A DNA stretch of 64,000 nucleotides, from positions 1-64,000 of the forward strand of contig VWZF01004882.1 of NCBI GenBank assembly GCA_013396755.1. Reading direction: 5' to 3'. The position numbers were made by a program, and so were the translations under genes. The notes under the pieces are model-generated. The model was not told where the DNA came from, searched no databases, and saw only the letters and a program-made list of their open reading frames with translations. Positions 1 to 13,600 of this stretch are shown one piece after another (within the stretch, counting starts at the first letter, position 1; each line of letters begins with the position of its first letter). This stretch comes from Sclerurus mexicanus. Taxonomy: Eukaryota; Chordata; Aves; Passeriformes; Furnariidae.

Positions 1-260
1 GATTCCCCCCGGGGCAGCGGCACCGCTCCCGGCTGCTTCCTGCTCGTCGGCTTTAAAAAGGAGGATAAGCGCCCGTATTTTCGGACCACAGGAAGGAAAA
101 CGCCGGAGTCTTTCTGCGAGCGCGGTGCCGGGCCGCGGGTGTCCCCGGGCGGGCCCGGCTGACGCAAGGCGGGCCCGTCATGCCCCGGCCGGGGCTGAAG
201 TTTGCAGTAATTACATAAAACGAAGCGCGGCCTTGCAGGATTTGTGCTGGGCTGAGTAGC
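1..260. promoter_or_regulatory. Right-hand part of a CpG-rich, promoter-proximal region, probably of SLC30A9
   Basis: The first roughly 240 bases are strongly GC-rich with about thirty CpG dinucleotides by eye, and composition drops sharply to AT-rich after about 260. This fits the downstream shoulder of a CpG-island promoter. SLC30A9 exon 2 starts 1.2 kb to the right on the plus strand, so exon 1 and the transcription start are expected at or left of the window edge. No TATA box or start codon followed by a clear donor was found. The stretch could be exon 1 plus the start of intron 1, or only intron 1. Confidence 0.55.
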
Positions 261-1486
261 GAGCCCCGGCTTTTCCTTTAGGCCAGAGATCCCGTGACAG
301 TAGAAGTCTGACCAGTTTTGTCCCTCTCCGTGTAGTCACTGACGGCTGAATTGCAGCAAAAACCCTTTAGTGGTTTCTTGTGTGTCTCTGGGTTAGTAGG
401 AGAAGCGTCCTCTAAACGTGCTGGTTAAGTTTACCCTTTTCAACTGCTGCAGTACCACCAAAGCTTAGGAAACAACACTGCTCATCTTGTGCCATGTATT
501 TGTTGTAGTGCTTTATAAGTTCGTAAGGAATAACTTCAGTCACCTGTGCTGAATGGAGTATTCAGGGCTTTTGTCACATTTGCGACAGCTGTTAGTCAAT
601 AAGAGCTTATCTGCCCTTTTTCTCTGAAATTGTTCCTTCAGTAAGGTTCAGGTCAGTGCATTACACATGTGCAGGTGCTTTGGTACTGCAGAAGGTTAAA
701 AAACCTGGAAAGCTGTTGAGACTTATCAAATAAACAGCTCGATAAAATATTACCTTTTTTTGTGAGCAGTGTGTTATTCATATATGAGTAGTCATGCTTT
801 GCATGACTTGATTTACCAGCACTACTTAATTATTTAAAAAAATGTATTTATTCTTTTACTGAGTACTTTCCAAAGCAGCGAGTTTCCTTGCTGCATTTCG
901 AGTTGGAGAAGTTATATGCCCTCTCTATAGAAGTGTTTGTGCTCCCTAAAACAAACTGGTTGCTGATACACGTAGGTACTGCATGCAACTCTGCCTTTGG
1001 CTGATCTTTTGAAATTGAAGGTTGCCTACCTAGGGTGATTTCTCAGTGGGGGTTTTCTACATAATTTCTGTGGCAAGTGGGTAATGCACACAGTTCAGTT
1101 TTTCTTAATTGGTAAGCTGTGGTTTGTCAAAGTGAAATGAAATGACAGCACTGGCTAGTAGTTTGGTAGTGGTCTGTAGTTGTTCTTTTATCAATACTTG
1201 GTTTTTAAAGATTTTGGGGCAGTTTGACTAGAATGTGACTTAATGTATCAGTAAGCCAATCTTGTCGGATAGCTTTGTATTATTTATTTATTTATACATC
1301 TGAACATCACGGAGAGCTCTTTGGAAATAATCCATACTGGATCATATGGGAAAAAAATCCCTAGTCTTAGAATGAAATTTAGAAGTGGAGGCAGTGAAAG
1401 CATGCTATGCACTCCCATTTTGCTTTCCCTTCTTTTTTCCTTCCAAAAGGGTTGTTTGAAACAAGTTTTTTTCCTCCCCTTGTTAG
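261..1486 (+). other. SLC30A9: Probable SLC30A9 intron 1 (3' part)
   Basis: AT-rich sequence between the CpG-rich edge and the first recognised coding exon. It ends in a pyrimidine-rich tract and a TTAG acceptor at 1483-1486. No other gene or repeat was recognised in it. Confidence 0.5.
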
Positions 1487-1660
1487 GATGGCAAGCTTCA
1501 ATGAAAATTGGGAGCCTGTCTTATATACCATGGAATCGCCTGCCTGTGCAGTTGATGAGTCAAGTGAGAGTTTATACATCCAATGGCCAGAAAAAAGATC
1601 TTGGATCAGAAGATACAAATAGATCAGCTCGTGAAGAAACTCCACATAAAGTTGAAACAG
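1487..1660 (+). CDS. SLC30A9: SLC30A9 exon 2
   Basis: First recognised coding exon, 174 nt. It begins after the acceptor TTAG with two bases of a split codon (phase 1) and ends at ACA-G before GTAGTA. It reads WQASMKIGSLSY... then SQVRVYTSNGQKKD, matching the human segment around SQVKLYSTNVQKEG. This is the weakly conserved N-terminal part just after the presumed mitochondrial targeting peptide, so similarity is patchy. Confidence 0.85.
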
Positions 1661-4600
1661 GTAGTACTTACAAAAATGTCAAAACTTAATGTATTTAGGA
1701 ATAACTTTTTTCTTTCAATTGCATGATATTACAGTTGCAGAATTCTTAGTATTTGTTGGTTATGGGCATCTGTATATGAATGTCAAATGCATAAACGGGA
1801 GGGGGAATGCTGAAATATATTGCTTTGGCATTCTGGTATTTAAAGTGCTTAAGTTTAGAGTAATCAAATTTAAAGTGGCCGTGATAAAACATGAATGTTG
1901 GAAGGACTTAGGTAACTTAAAGGATAAGAAATGGAATATATTACTTATCTTTCACCACTTTGCTTGCTCATTTGAATTTTTTTTGGGTAGTATTTCAGGT
2001 ATGTGGTGTGAACTCATGATAAAGATTGAATGAATGTTATTATTGAGCACTGTGACTTCCCCAGGCCAAGCTATAAATGACTGGTCAAGAAGGTTGAGCT
2101 GATTTGTCTGCTAGAGCTTTCTAATCTGGCAGTTATTAGAACTGCAGCATTCATAGTAAACATTTGATACATCGTACATAACCTGGCCCTCCTCACTGTT
2201 CAATTCCGTTGTCAATCTTGTGCTCACTAGGTGCATGTCAAATTCAGAACTGTCTTGTTCTTGCTCTGTGGTAGCATCCTCTATATTTGATGCCTATTAA
2301 CTGTAGGACTGCAGAGTTACAAGCTTGGAAGACTGCTGTGCTTAAGAGATAACAGATGCTTTCTAAAATGAAAGCTGTCTTTGTGCTTTTGTCTTCAACC
2401 AAGTCGTCTTAAAAAAAATTTCCCGCTCTTCATTGTCAGGGTAGCAGATATTCCTTCCTTCTTTAGTAATTTGTAAATTCCTGAGGCTTGCAACAGTCTT
2501 TAAAAACTAGTAACTGTAGCCAACTAAGAGTATTACATTCCTGATGTTTGCAAGTATAAAAGCGAATCTTAAATGTTATTCAGTCTTGAAGGTTTTATCA
2601 CATCAACCTCTATCTGTCCAAAAAACAAGTCAAAAGGTAACCAATAGGGGTGACTGCTTAAGGAATCCTAGTTATTTATGGTGCAGCCTTATTTGTTGTG
2701 TGATAAAATCAGCCTCATAAATTTATATGTGTGATTTTCCCAAGAAAGTATATTTGAATTGTTATTAGCTGTAGTCCTCAGTTGCTCTTAGGACAATAGT
2801 TGTGTAGTCCAAGCTTCAAGAATATCCAAACTTTGAGTAGTTTGAGTAGCATGTTAAGCTAGGAGTATCATTAATTAACACTAACCTGCTTGAAAAATCT
2901 TTATTTTTTTAGTATATCACTTTCAATGATGTCAGTTTTAATTTTGTTAATGACTGTGGATTTGTGGCAGACCTCCATGTTAGAGAGTTGTAGGGCACAA
3001 AGTGTGGATATGTTAATTTTATGTGTTAGAATCATAAGGTTTTTGTTCTGAAAGGTATGTCAAAATGTATGACACAAGGATGCAGTATTTGTTTGTATTT
3101 TAAAATAGTACTTCAGGTTTTTAAATAGAAATCTCACTTAAATGACTGGATTTTATAATTTTCCAAATATTAAGATTCATTTAATTACTGAAAATTATAT
3201 TTTATTGTTTTTTTTAATAGAATCATATCCTCAAGTTTCAAAACCAGCTAAAATAATTTTTCATTCTAGCTCCAGCTTGTTACATATAAGTTGTGAATTT
3301 TAGTTTAAATATTCTGTATTTTAAGGAGCTAACTTTTTATAAGTGAAGAAGCTTCAGTCCCTTAAAACTGAATCCCAGATTGGAAGCTCTAAGACACTAA
3401 CACATGGCATCTGTAAGCTATAAAAACTTTCTCCAAACTATCAGTTTTTTTTAAAGTTCGGGGTACTTTCTGAAGTATGTTGGAAGTTGGTGCTCTTCTT
3501 CAAACTGCAAAGAGTTTATTGATCAATGTTAAATGTCTAATTTTGTTATTTATTTTTTTTTACTGTTTCTCTTTTGGAGAGTTTTAAATGTTGGAGATCT
3601 ACCAAATATATTTTTAATGGTCAGGCTGAAAAGCATTGAGATATACTCTTGTTTTGTTTTGTTAACCAAACCCTTTCCTTCCATATTTACAGTGAACTTT
3701 ACTTTTATTTTACAGGACAAGATACAACCAATGCAGGTCAAAAGCAGTCTTCACTTAAACAGCCAATTCAAGTAAAAGGTAAAGAAATACTTAGTGCATC
3801 AAAGCTTCACTGCAGTTTCTTAGTAGTAAAAAAAAAATGTATAAGTAAACTGTGGTTCCTCTTCAATTGTGTAAATTCACAAGTTATGTAAATAACATTT
3901 TTAAAACATGTTTGTATGTCAGCTTGGTTTGGTACCCATTTGGTTGAAAATGATTCCTGAAAAATCAAATGTAGGAATATTCCTTATAATTACTTTTCTC
4001 TGTTTTTAATTGTTTCATTTAAGCTGCAGAGTTCATCAGGAAAAGACTAATTTATTTTTTCGTCTGTTATCATTGTTTGTCCTCCTTGCATGTCTTAAGG
4101 CATGTCCATTCACCATCCCAGACTTAACGTGGCTAAGCTAAATACTTGATCTTCCCCTGTTCCTTGCTCTAAGTCTTCCTCTGTTCGTTCTTATTACTGA
4201 GTTAATCTAATCAGTGTTGCTTCTAAATATATTTTGACCATGTGAACTGCCTAGTCTGAGTCCTGTAATGTTACTGTTTATGCCTGTAGCAACGTGGTGG
4301 GTTTGACACTGGCTGGCATTCAGGTGTCCACCCAAGCTGGTCTATCGCTATCCTCCTCAGTTGGACAGGGGACAGAAAATATAATGAAAGGCTTGTGAGT
4401 TGAGATGAGGACGGGGAGGGATCACTCACCAGTTGCTGTCATGGGCAAAACAGATTGACTTGGGGAAAATTAGTTTTATTTATTGCCAGCCAAATCAGAG
4501 TACAGTAGTGAGAAATAAAAACTAAATCTTAAAACACCTTCTCCCAGTCCTTCTGTTCTTCCTAGGCTTAATTTTGCTCCTGATTTTCTCTACCTTCTCA

Positions 4601-7600
4601 CCCCTGTGGTGCAGGGGCATGGGGAGCTGGGCATAGTTCATCACACATTGTCTCTGCTGCTGCTTCCTCCTCAGGGGAAGGACTCCTCACACTCCTCCCC
4701 TCCTCCAGTGTACAGTCCCTCCATGAGAGACAGTCCTCCATGAACTCCAGCCTGAGTCCTTCCCACAGGCTGCGGTTCTTAATGAACTACTCCACCCTCT
4801 TCCATGGGGTGCATTTATTCAGGAACAGTATGCTCTAACATGGGTCCCCCATGGGGTCACAAATCCTGCCAGCAAACCTGTTCCAGCATGTACTTCTCTG
4901 CATGGGGCCACAGGTCCTGCCAGGAGCCTGCTCCAGTGTGGGCCTCCCACAGGGTCACAGATTCCTTTGGGCATCCACCTGCTCCACTGTTTGGTCCTCC
5001 ATCACGGGTACAGCCTGCCTCACCATGGTTCTTCACCATGGGTGTCAGGGGAATCTCTGCTCTGGCAACTGGAGCACCTCTCATTCTGTCTGCACTGACC
5101 TTGGTGACTGTAGAGCTGTTTCTCTCATGAGTTCTCACTCCTCTCTCTTCTCTGGAGTTGCCATTGTGCCGTGTGTATTTTTCCCCTTATTAAATGCATT
5201 ATCCCAGGGGTGCTACCACTGTTAGCACCCCAGTTAGCGCTGTTAGCACTGTAATGAGCTCGGCCTTGACCAGGGATGGTCTTTCCTGGAGCTTTTTGAA
5301 GTGTTTTATTTGCATCATGTTTTATTGAACTTTGACTTTCTCTTGGACATACCAAATGGATTTTTTCCCTCCACATTTATTGCCAGTTTTATACTGTTAT
5401 TTGAACTAGGAGTAGGATTGTTAAGATACTCTGCAAAGTACAGTTGTAGTAATTTATCTTAGTGAAACTAACCTGTGTTTCTGAAAGATGGGTTGATAAG
5501 TGTTTGATAAATCTGCAAGTTATTTTTCAGTAAGGTTAATACAATTCAGATATATATTTGTTTTAAATAAGAAAAGATGGGAAGCAGTCTTGATTAAAAA
5601 TTATCCCACTGTTTTATCCTTAGTAAATGATGGACTGTTTTTAGGAAATCTAAGGGATTTTTTCATCACCTTCACTCAGGAGCGTTGTGGGATGAATGTG
5701 ATTACTCAGGTTCTTAAAACATTATTCAAGTTCAAACTGGATGAGAGAAATCAGATTATTATGATAAATATTGATACCTGTACTGTTAGTACATTGTTCT
5801 ATGTCAAGCAATATATTTTGCCATTAGGCTTTCAAAACTCAGAAATAATTTTTCCCAGAGCTCTATGTTGTCTTTTCTCAAAGTCTTTAAAAACACTATC
5901 TTTCTGTAAGTATCCTGTGACTTAAGAAGTTCTGGTTTAACTACAGAAATCATATCAGTCCTGGGATACGCAGGAAGTTCATGTCTGCTCTGAAGTCTTC
6001 TCACCAGTAGAATTTGAGCTTTTTATTTTCAGTTGTGTTCTGTAATGTTACATCCTTCAGAAAACGTAACTCTTCTTCTAATAAGCATAATGTTTTAATG
6101 GATGTGAGTGTATAGTGACTTGCATTTGAAATGAAGGTGAAGATGTACATATACACAAGCAGGAAATAATGGCAAAAATTTAAAATTCCATTTATAATTT
6201 TTCTGAATATATGTGGTATTCTTTTTCTTGTGCATAAAAATCTGATGTGATGAGTACATCTTCTCGACCTACAAAGCATTATAAATGAAGAATGTATGTT
6301 TTTAATGGTTACAAATGCCCAATGATAAGTGTACTCATTTTGAAACTAACAGTGGAGAACAATGACATATACTGTCTGTCTCATTTCTCTGTATGGTCTG
6401 CAAAGGTCAAAATCTGATTTGCAGAAGGTGGAATTGGTTAAGTATTGAAAAAATAGAAATGCAGCAGTCTGTTGCTATTTTGGTTGCTAGAGCAGGGATT
6501 TCCAAATTGCCATATTTAAATGCTATTTATGTAGCCAAGCACCATCTCTGACATTGAAGTTGGAGAAGTGGCAGTTAGACATGTGGGATGTTTGAGAATC
6601 CTGAACTGCAACTCAGCAAGTAGCATTTTTGGAGGTAAATCATGCTCCTCTTACTCATTTTCACAATGAGGAAGATTCCTTTCACTTCATTGTAAATTTT
6701 CTATATCATTGGCAAGCATTGCTTTTCAGATCTCATATTTGAGGTATCACAATATGACACTAGACTGAATTACTTTTGGAAGTTTTCTGCTGTAGTCTTC
6801 ATGAGTGATCTAACTTGCTTATCTGTTTCTGTTTTTAAGTGAAAGCAGTCCTTAAAAAAAGAGAGTATGGACCAAAATACACACAGAATAACTTCATCAC
6901 TGGAGTCAGAGCAATAAATGAATTTTGTCTTAAATCCAGGTATGATGGCCTTGAGTTGAAATTTAAATTTTGATCACGTGTTCATATGTGCATCAAATTG
7001 TGATTGTAGAGTGGTTTTGCACAACTTTTTCTAAATGTTTGTGGTATACAGAATTGTAACTGTAGTTAGAAGTTAGTTCTTTCTTACTCAAGTGTTACAG
7101 TGGTTTAGGAGCCTGCACTGAATTTCCGTGTTTCAGTAATTGCTTCTTAAAGTAATTTATTTTTACTTACAAGATCACAAATCTAGTTGTGGGGAGACTA
7201 CGTCTTAGAGCAGCTTTATGAGTTGGATGTCAAATAACTCTTGATTCAGCGTTTTGGGGTCATGATGGTTTGATGTGAACATCTCTAAAAGATCAGTGTA
7301 AACTTCATGTTATGTGAGGTCTGTAACTTGTAATAAAATATAATTTGGTTCACTTTAACCTATTGTAACTTGATTCATATTTACTGCCTTTTACTATGTG
7401 CCATAACTGCCAGCAGGTCTTACTGAGTGTTGCTGTAGTTGAGGTGTCTGTCAGATTTCATGCGAGTTATGTGTGTGACCTGTATTAAAACTAGAGGCTT
7501 AGCAGCTTTGTGCTTTTGCTGTTCCTCCCCCGTTTTTACTTATTGTGTATGTCACTAGAATTAGTTTTTGCTGAGAATCTAGTGGCAAATTATGCTTAGT

Positions 7601-10600
7601 CCTCTGCATTATCTTTATCATAACTAGTTAAAGTTTTGCTGGATTGTCCAAAAGGGATAAAAAAAGGAAAAGAAAAAAGGACTAGATAGTTGCTTGGGCT
7701 AAAAATGGAAATATTCTGTTGTATTAAAAAAAAAAAATCCTTAATGCTTTTCAGTGTAGACACTGTAACGTGTAGCTTAGCACAGGAAATTTATCTGTTT
7801 CCCCAAGTAGCTTTGTTACCTTCAGCCTTTTGCAGCTTTTGCTGGGTGTGTGTTTTGAGGTTAAATATCTGAACTTTTTCTGACTTCTGATACCCATTTA
7901 GAGATGCTAATTCATGAACCTTCTTGTTTATCACATGCACATTATCAATTACATGCAGATCATTCATTGGATGTTTTATTATTTAAAATTTTATTACTTT
8001 GTCTTCAGTGTATAATACTGCATAGTGTGAGGACGTGATTTGGACTTCTGAGTGTAAAAAACACAGTGGTTTTCAATAGTATCCTGGAGATCACTTTCCT
8101 ATGTTGTGTATTTGTTCTCTTTGGCTCAAGTAAACAACATCACTTTTTTTGTATAGCAAATTAATAATATCAAAATGGTGGAACATCACCCAGACATAAA
8201 AGTTGAATTAGGCTAATTCCCGCACTAAACTTTGTCCGCTTTGTTCAGTGATTTAGACCAGCTGAGGAAAATTAAGCGACGAAGTCCCCATGATGACACA
8301 GAGACTTTCACCGTGTACCTGAGATCAGATGTAGAGGCAAAGTAAGAACATTCTTATGAAGGAAAATGTTTGGATCATTTAAAATGGGTTATATGGGAGA
8401 GGGAGAAAAGTTTTAAAAGTCAAGTTTGCAGTGTGAAAGGGCAATAATGATTTCCATTTTCCATATGCAACATTTACATCCTAATTGTTGTAATAATTAC
8501 ATTGTGTGTATAAAATTGGAGGGTACATTTTTGTGCTTGTCCTCAGCCCCCTCTTGCCCTGCTTTTTATTCTGTACTGTGGTCTGCAGGGGTTTCTTATC
8601 ACAAAGAATACTTTGATGTTCTACTTTAGGACAGACATTTGTAATGTAGTCAAACTGAAAAAAGTTGCATGAAGAGAACCATTGTTAAGTTTCTTCTACT
8701 TCATGCAGGTCTCTCGAAGTTTGGGGTAGTCCGGAGGCTCTTGCCAGAGAAAGAAAACGACGTAAAGAGGCAGAGATCAAATACAGAGAAAGTGAGTACA
8801 GAGTTTTCAAATAACTGTAAACAAAGTATTATTGTTAGAAATCCACCAGATGGTGGGTTATTTCCCTGAAAACATGTACGTACATTTGGAATTAATAATT
8901 GATTATTAGGCTTTATAGCATAATGTTAGAGTAATGTTACTATATAGTATGTTACTATATATGCAGATACAGTCCGTTACTATCTTGCAATTTATCATTT
9001 GTGCTATAGCAAGAACATACATTCAGTTGAGATCTATAGTCATACTTTTTTGGGGGGGATTTCAGTTTTAAGATGGTAATTTACATTTTCAGTCATTTTG
9101 CCTTTTTTTTTTTAATTTAGAATTTTGTAAACACTTAAAACTGATCCAGATCTTTATACCATACCATTACTCGTTCATTTTATCTCTGAAATGAATTCAG
9201 CTTGCCTTTGTGTTTCAGAAGGGAAGAAATACCCCCAACTCATCGTTTTTTGCTTCATATTATTGTTATTCTTGCTGGTATTATCAATAATAGGTACAAT
9301 CAAATGAGAATTTTGTAACGTATTTGGTTTTGTCTAGTCAGTTAAAATCACAGGAGAGACAGTACTGCTTCAAGGTATTTAGTGCAGTTGTGCACTTCAA
9401 AATTAGAGATCCAGTCAATTTCTTTGAAACAGTTGTGCCACTGCAACACCCTTCCAGTAAAAAGGCTAGAACTTCAGCCACCTGTTAAGGTATCTGTAAG
9501 TGTTTGTACAGAGAGTGTAGTCACTAGTGTCAACATTTTTATTGACCTGCAGAGTAATTCTTGGATATAAATAAAATGCCTGAATTTGGTGAAGTGTATT
9601 TTGAGTTTTCCCCTATGTGCATCATCCTTTGTTGGTGGAAATGGCAGTAATGTATAGGATCATAACACTATATTTGACTTTTTGCCTGAGTATATAACAA
9701 TATATGTTTCTGATTAATAATACCAAGAAAGGAACTTTTTTTCCACAAAGATAGATAGATCAATCATGTAGCTCTTATTAGAAGCTGACTGCTGCATAAA
9801 AAAGGTAGACTTCAATTCCTGAAAATATTGGTTTCTAGAACATATTCATGATGATAATTTTTTATTGCAGATCTGTTTAGAAACCAAAGGCTATTATGGG
9901 AATACAAGGAGTTCTTTGGAAATACTAAGGTAAGAATGTTTTCAAGTTTTTGGCTAGAGAAGTGTCATGAGATGTACTATAACAGTTTTTGAAGGAAAAT
10001 TTGTGTAATGCTTGCATAAGCTTAACTAGCTGAATATTATTGGAAGATTTATTTGCACTGAAATATATTTCTCTGATAGCAATGCAGTAGTAAATGTTAT
10101 GGTGACAGTTTAAATGGCTTCCTACTGTGGTAGTGTAAACCACCAGTGAGAGCTGTTTGTTTTTTTCGGTTGCCTTATCAAAATTGTAGCTGTACTCATC
10201 ATTTCATGAATAAGCTGTTAATATGTATAGCAAATGTATTGTTAATTTAAAGAAATTAAATAAATTTCTTAAGGAAAATGACCCCCAAAAGATTAATAAT
10301 TATATGTATGCACTACTGGCTCTTCCTCTTTGCTTAAGCAGATACATTCCCTAGATGCTGTGTAGGATGCTATCTTGTCCTGCTGCACAGCTGCTGCCTG
10401 GGCCTTATGGCTGCAGTGGCCCCTGCTGGAGACTTTGTTACTTGTTTATCTATTTTATAGCCATCTATTTGTTGTGCAGTTTGGCTGAACAGTCAGTAGT
10501 AAATTGGTTGTCTTCAAGGACTGAAGCTTCACTTTTGCAATACAGGCAGTGCAAAGTTTTTTATTTAATAATTTGTGTGGTAGGTGTCTCATGAGGTCAA

Positions 10601-13600
10601 GATTTAGTTATTTAATAATCTGTTATTTCTTTATGTAGCCACGCTCCAGTACAGCAACTATGTTTTTCAAGGGACCAGGGAAGGTGGTAATGGTAGCTAT
10701 TTGCATGTAAGTAAAAAAAAAAAAAAGAATAAATTTTGTTTCTGCAAGTATAAAGCAATTCATTGTCCTGGAAATAGAAACAGTGTGTGTATTTAAGGTA
10801 AAGATATCTTTGTCTCTGTTAGTGAAATTAATAGATTTGTTTATTCATTGTTGATAGGAGAGAGTTGAGGTGAATACATTCTTATATATATAGAGAGAGA
10901 GAGAGAGATCAAGTATTGAATATGTCTGAGGATAAAAGAGCAGATTTTTTTGGAGTTGGACTAAACAATTTATTAAAGTAAAATTTTGAAGTATGTGAAT
11001 GGACAGTAAAGCTGTCCTTTTTTTTACTCCTTCTTGAGAGGAAGCTTTTCATACGTTTTAAACAATTTTCCATATAACCAACAGAAAAGAATTCACTTCT
11101 CTCTTTATGCTGTTAAACTCCTTTCTTATCTAATTGAAAAGGGAATATTTTAGGAGTTTTTTATCTTTCACATGCCCTACAAGTTTGAGTCAAACAAAAT
11201 TAAATTTAAGATCCTGATGTAAAGCAAATGATTACAGAGACTTTAAATTTCTCTCAGGAAATGATGGCTAAAACTTATTTGCCATGAAATCTTGTAGTTT
11301 TAAAATAAATTCTGTTTTATAAAAGTTATTTATTTGCTAAGACCCTATTGATGTAAGAGGCTTGTGCTTCCTCTGACTTAATTTTTTGAATATGTTGTTA
11401 AAGATGCAACTACAAGACGTTGTTAATAGTTACTTATAACAATTTATTTGGATACTTCTAAAAATTGTCAATAAGCAAAACTCATATTAAAAAAGGTAGA
11501 GAAGGATATTATAATCCTCCAGTCTGATTATCTTTGCAATATGTTTGTAACAACCTACTGACTGATAATATTTGAAGTGAGAATATAGACTTCTCTTTTA
11601 GCACTGATGGTTTATGCAACGCAACATGATGCTTGCTCCAGTAAACCTGTAGCCTAAAAAAGTCTTCGCAAGTCACACTGGAAATCTTAATGAAAAAGTT
11701 CCACAGATAATTTCTACAGTGTGCTCTAAGAACAGCCTTTCTTGTCTTCCTGTCTGCTGTCTTATGTTTGTGTCCTACTGGGAATGGCCCAAACTGAGAT
11801 TGAAGTGGGAAACTTTGCACTCCAGTATTAGGAGGGGAAGTGTAGGAGGCAAAGGATTGGAGAAAGAGAAAAGGAAATTGTTAAGACTTGTATTCTCCTG
11901 CTGGTAGGACATTAGTTGTTCTGAGTATGATGGTGGTTTTCAGGAAGTGTAACATATTCAGGACCGCTTTTTGAAAAATAAATTGTATATCCTTATCAAG
12001 TTTAGCTGAAAAGGGTTTTTTAACACTAGCTATGCAGAAAATCTTGTATGTGTTGTCTGTCTGTACAGGTCTCTAATGATTAAACTGATACTTGGTTTTA
12101 CCACTTCCTGGCAGGTAGTTCATGATTATACAGCACTTGTGGTTTTATTGAAAATATTGAACACCAGATATTCTGTTGTTCTTTAGCTTCTTTCTTCTTC
12201 TTGTTTTCAGAAATGGATTGAATTTTTTCTTTAAGCTACTTGCTTGGGTTTACACGGGTTCTGCAAGTATGTTTTCAGAAGCCATACATTCTTTAGCAGA
12301 CACATGTAACCAGGTGAGTATTTTTTCCCATTCTGCTAAAGTTAGTACCTGCAATAATTTTCAGGAATAAAGACAGATACTTAGAGTAGTTGTATTGGAC
12401 TTGAATAAAAAAAGAAAATTGGATGCTTTTAAATTTGTATTAAGGTAAAAATGACACAAGTCACAATGTAGATTTTGAAGTTTTTAGAAAGACGTTTAAA
12501 GAGAGGAGTTACAGTAAGCAGAACTGTATTCAGCTACTTCATGGATCATGAGTGGGACTTGAAACTAAGAAGATGTACAAAGTATATCTCTTTCTTATTT
12601 TGGTTAAATGTTAACTTGAAATACTTCTGTCAGTTATTGTAATACAATAACAGAGTTTGTTGCTTAGTCATGTCTTGGTAGAACAATGATGAGAATTAGA
12701 GCATCTTGGTTTCTTTTTCTATTTCTCGATTACCTTATCAGCCTCTCAGAGCACAAGTAGCCACATACTTGGCATCTTTGCTTTGATAAGTGGTGTGGCA
12801 GACTCAGAATTGGGCACGTAATATTAGTGTGCAGGGATGAAATTAATGTTGTTTTTTCCACTGTTTCTGTGGTATGCTTGAAGCATATGTTATGAGACCT
12901 TGAAATTTCCCCTTTTCCCATTGGAGTAAGAATCTGTCTTGTTGCAGTTTTTGATACAACAAGGCTCTGGAAACAAAAAACCCCAATCCTTAAAGATGAG
13001 TGGCTGAAACCCTCCTGCAGCTCAAGAGGAGTCCTTGGGGAGCTTGTGACTAATAAAATGCAAGTCTTGTCCTCCTCCAAATTTGAGGAATGTATGGGAT
13101 CTTAGAACAGGCTGAATATCTTGAAAAGCATATTAGCGTAGCTTTGGCAACCGTTTTGCTTGAGTTGGCTGTAGTATGCTTCTCTGTCCAGATAGACTGA
13201 GTTGAGGACTTATATTTTATTTGATGTTTTCACACAGCCTTTCAGCTGTTCATATATAAAGTGAAAATAGGAGTGCTACTAACTCAGCTGGTAATAGTTA
13301 AATATATGGGGAGGCCAGCCTTGAAGTGTGTGATTTTTCACTTGGCCAAGTGTGTCAATTTATAGGTGAGCCAAGCTTGATAGTGGTATTATATATGTTG
13401 AAGACTTATTCTGTTTTTTAAATATGAAAGTTGAATATTCCACTAAAATGTGTGTATGTAGGTTTTTTTGTTTGTTGGGGTTTTTTCTTGTTGTTTTTCT
13501 GTTTGATTGTGGGTTTTTTCCAAATATTTGAGTGTGTTGTTTTGGGAAAAATACAGGAGAAACCTTGCTGCTTCAAAGCAGCTTGATGCTGCTAGTAAGA

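Noticed and set aside
1321..1689. A 122-codon plus-strand open frame as a separate small gene
   Set aside because: Its useful part is SLC30A9 exon 2 (1487-1660). The upstream part is the intron's pyrimidine tract and the downstream part is intron 2.
4804..5225. Overlapping plus- and minus-strand frames of 93-124 codons as genes
   Set aside because: They lie wholly in the LTR-like element, whose GC-rich tandem motif array keeps several frames open at once.
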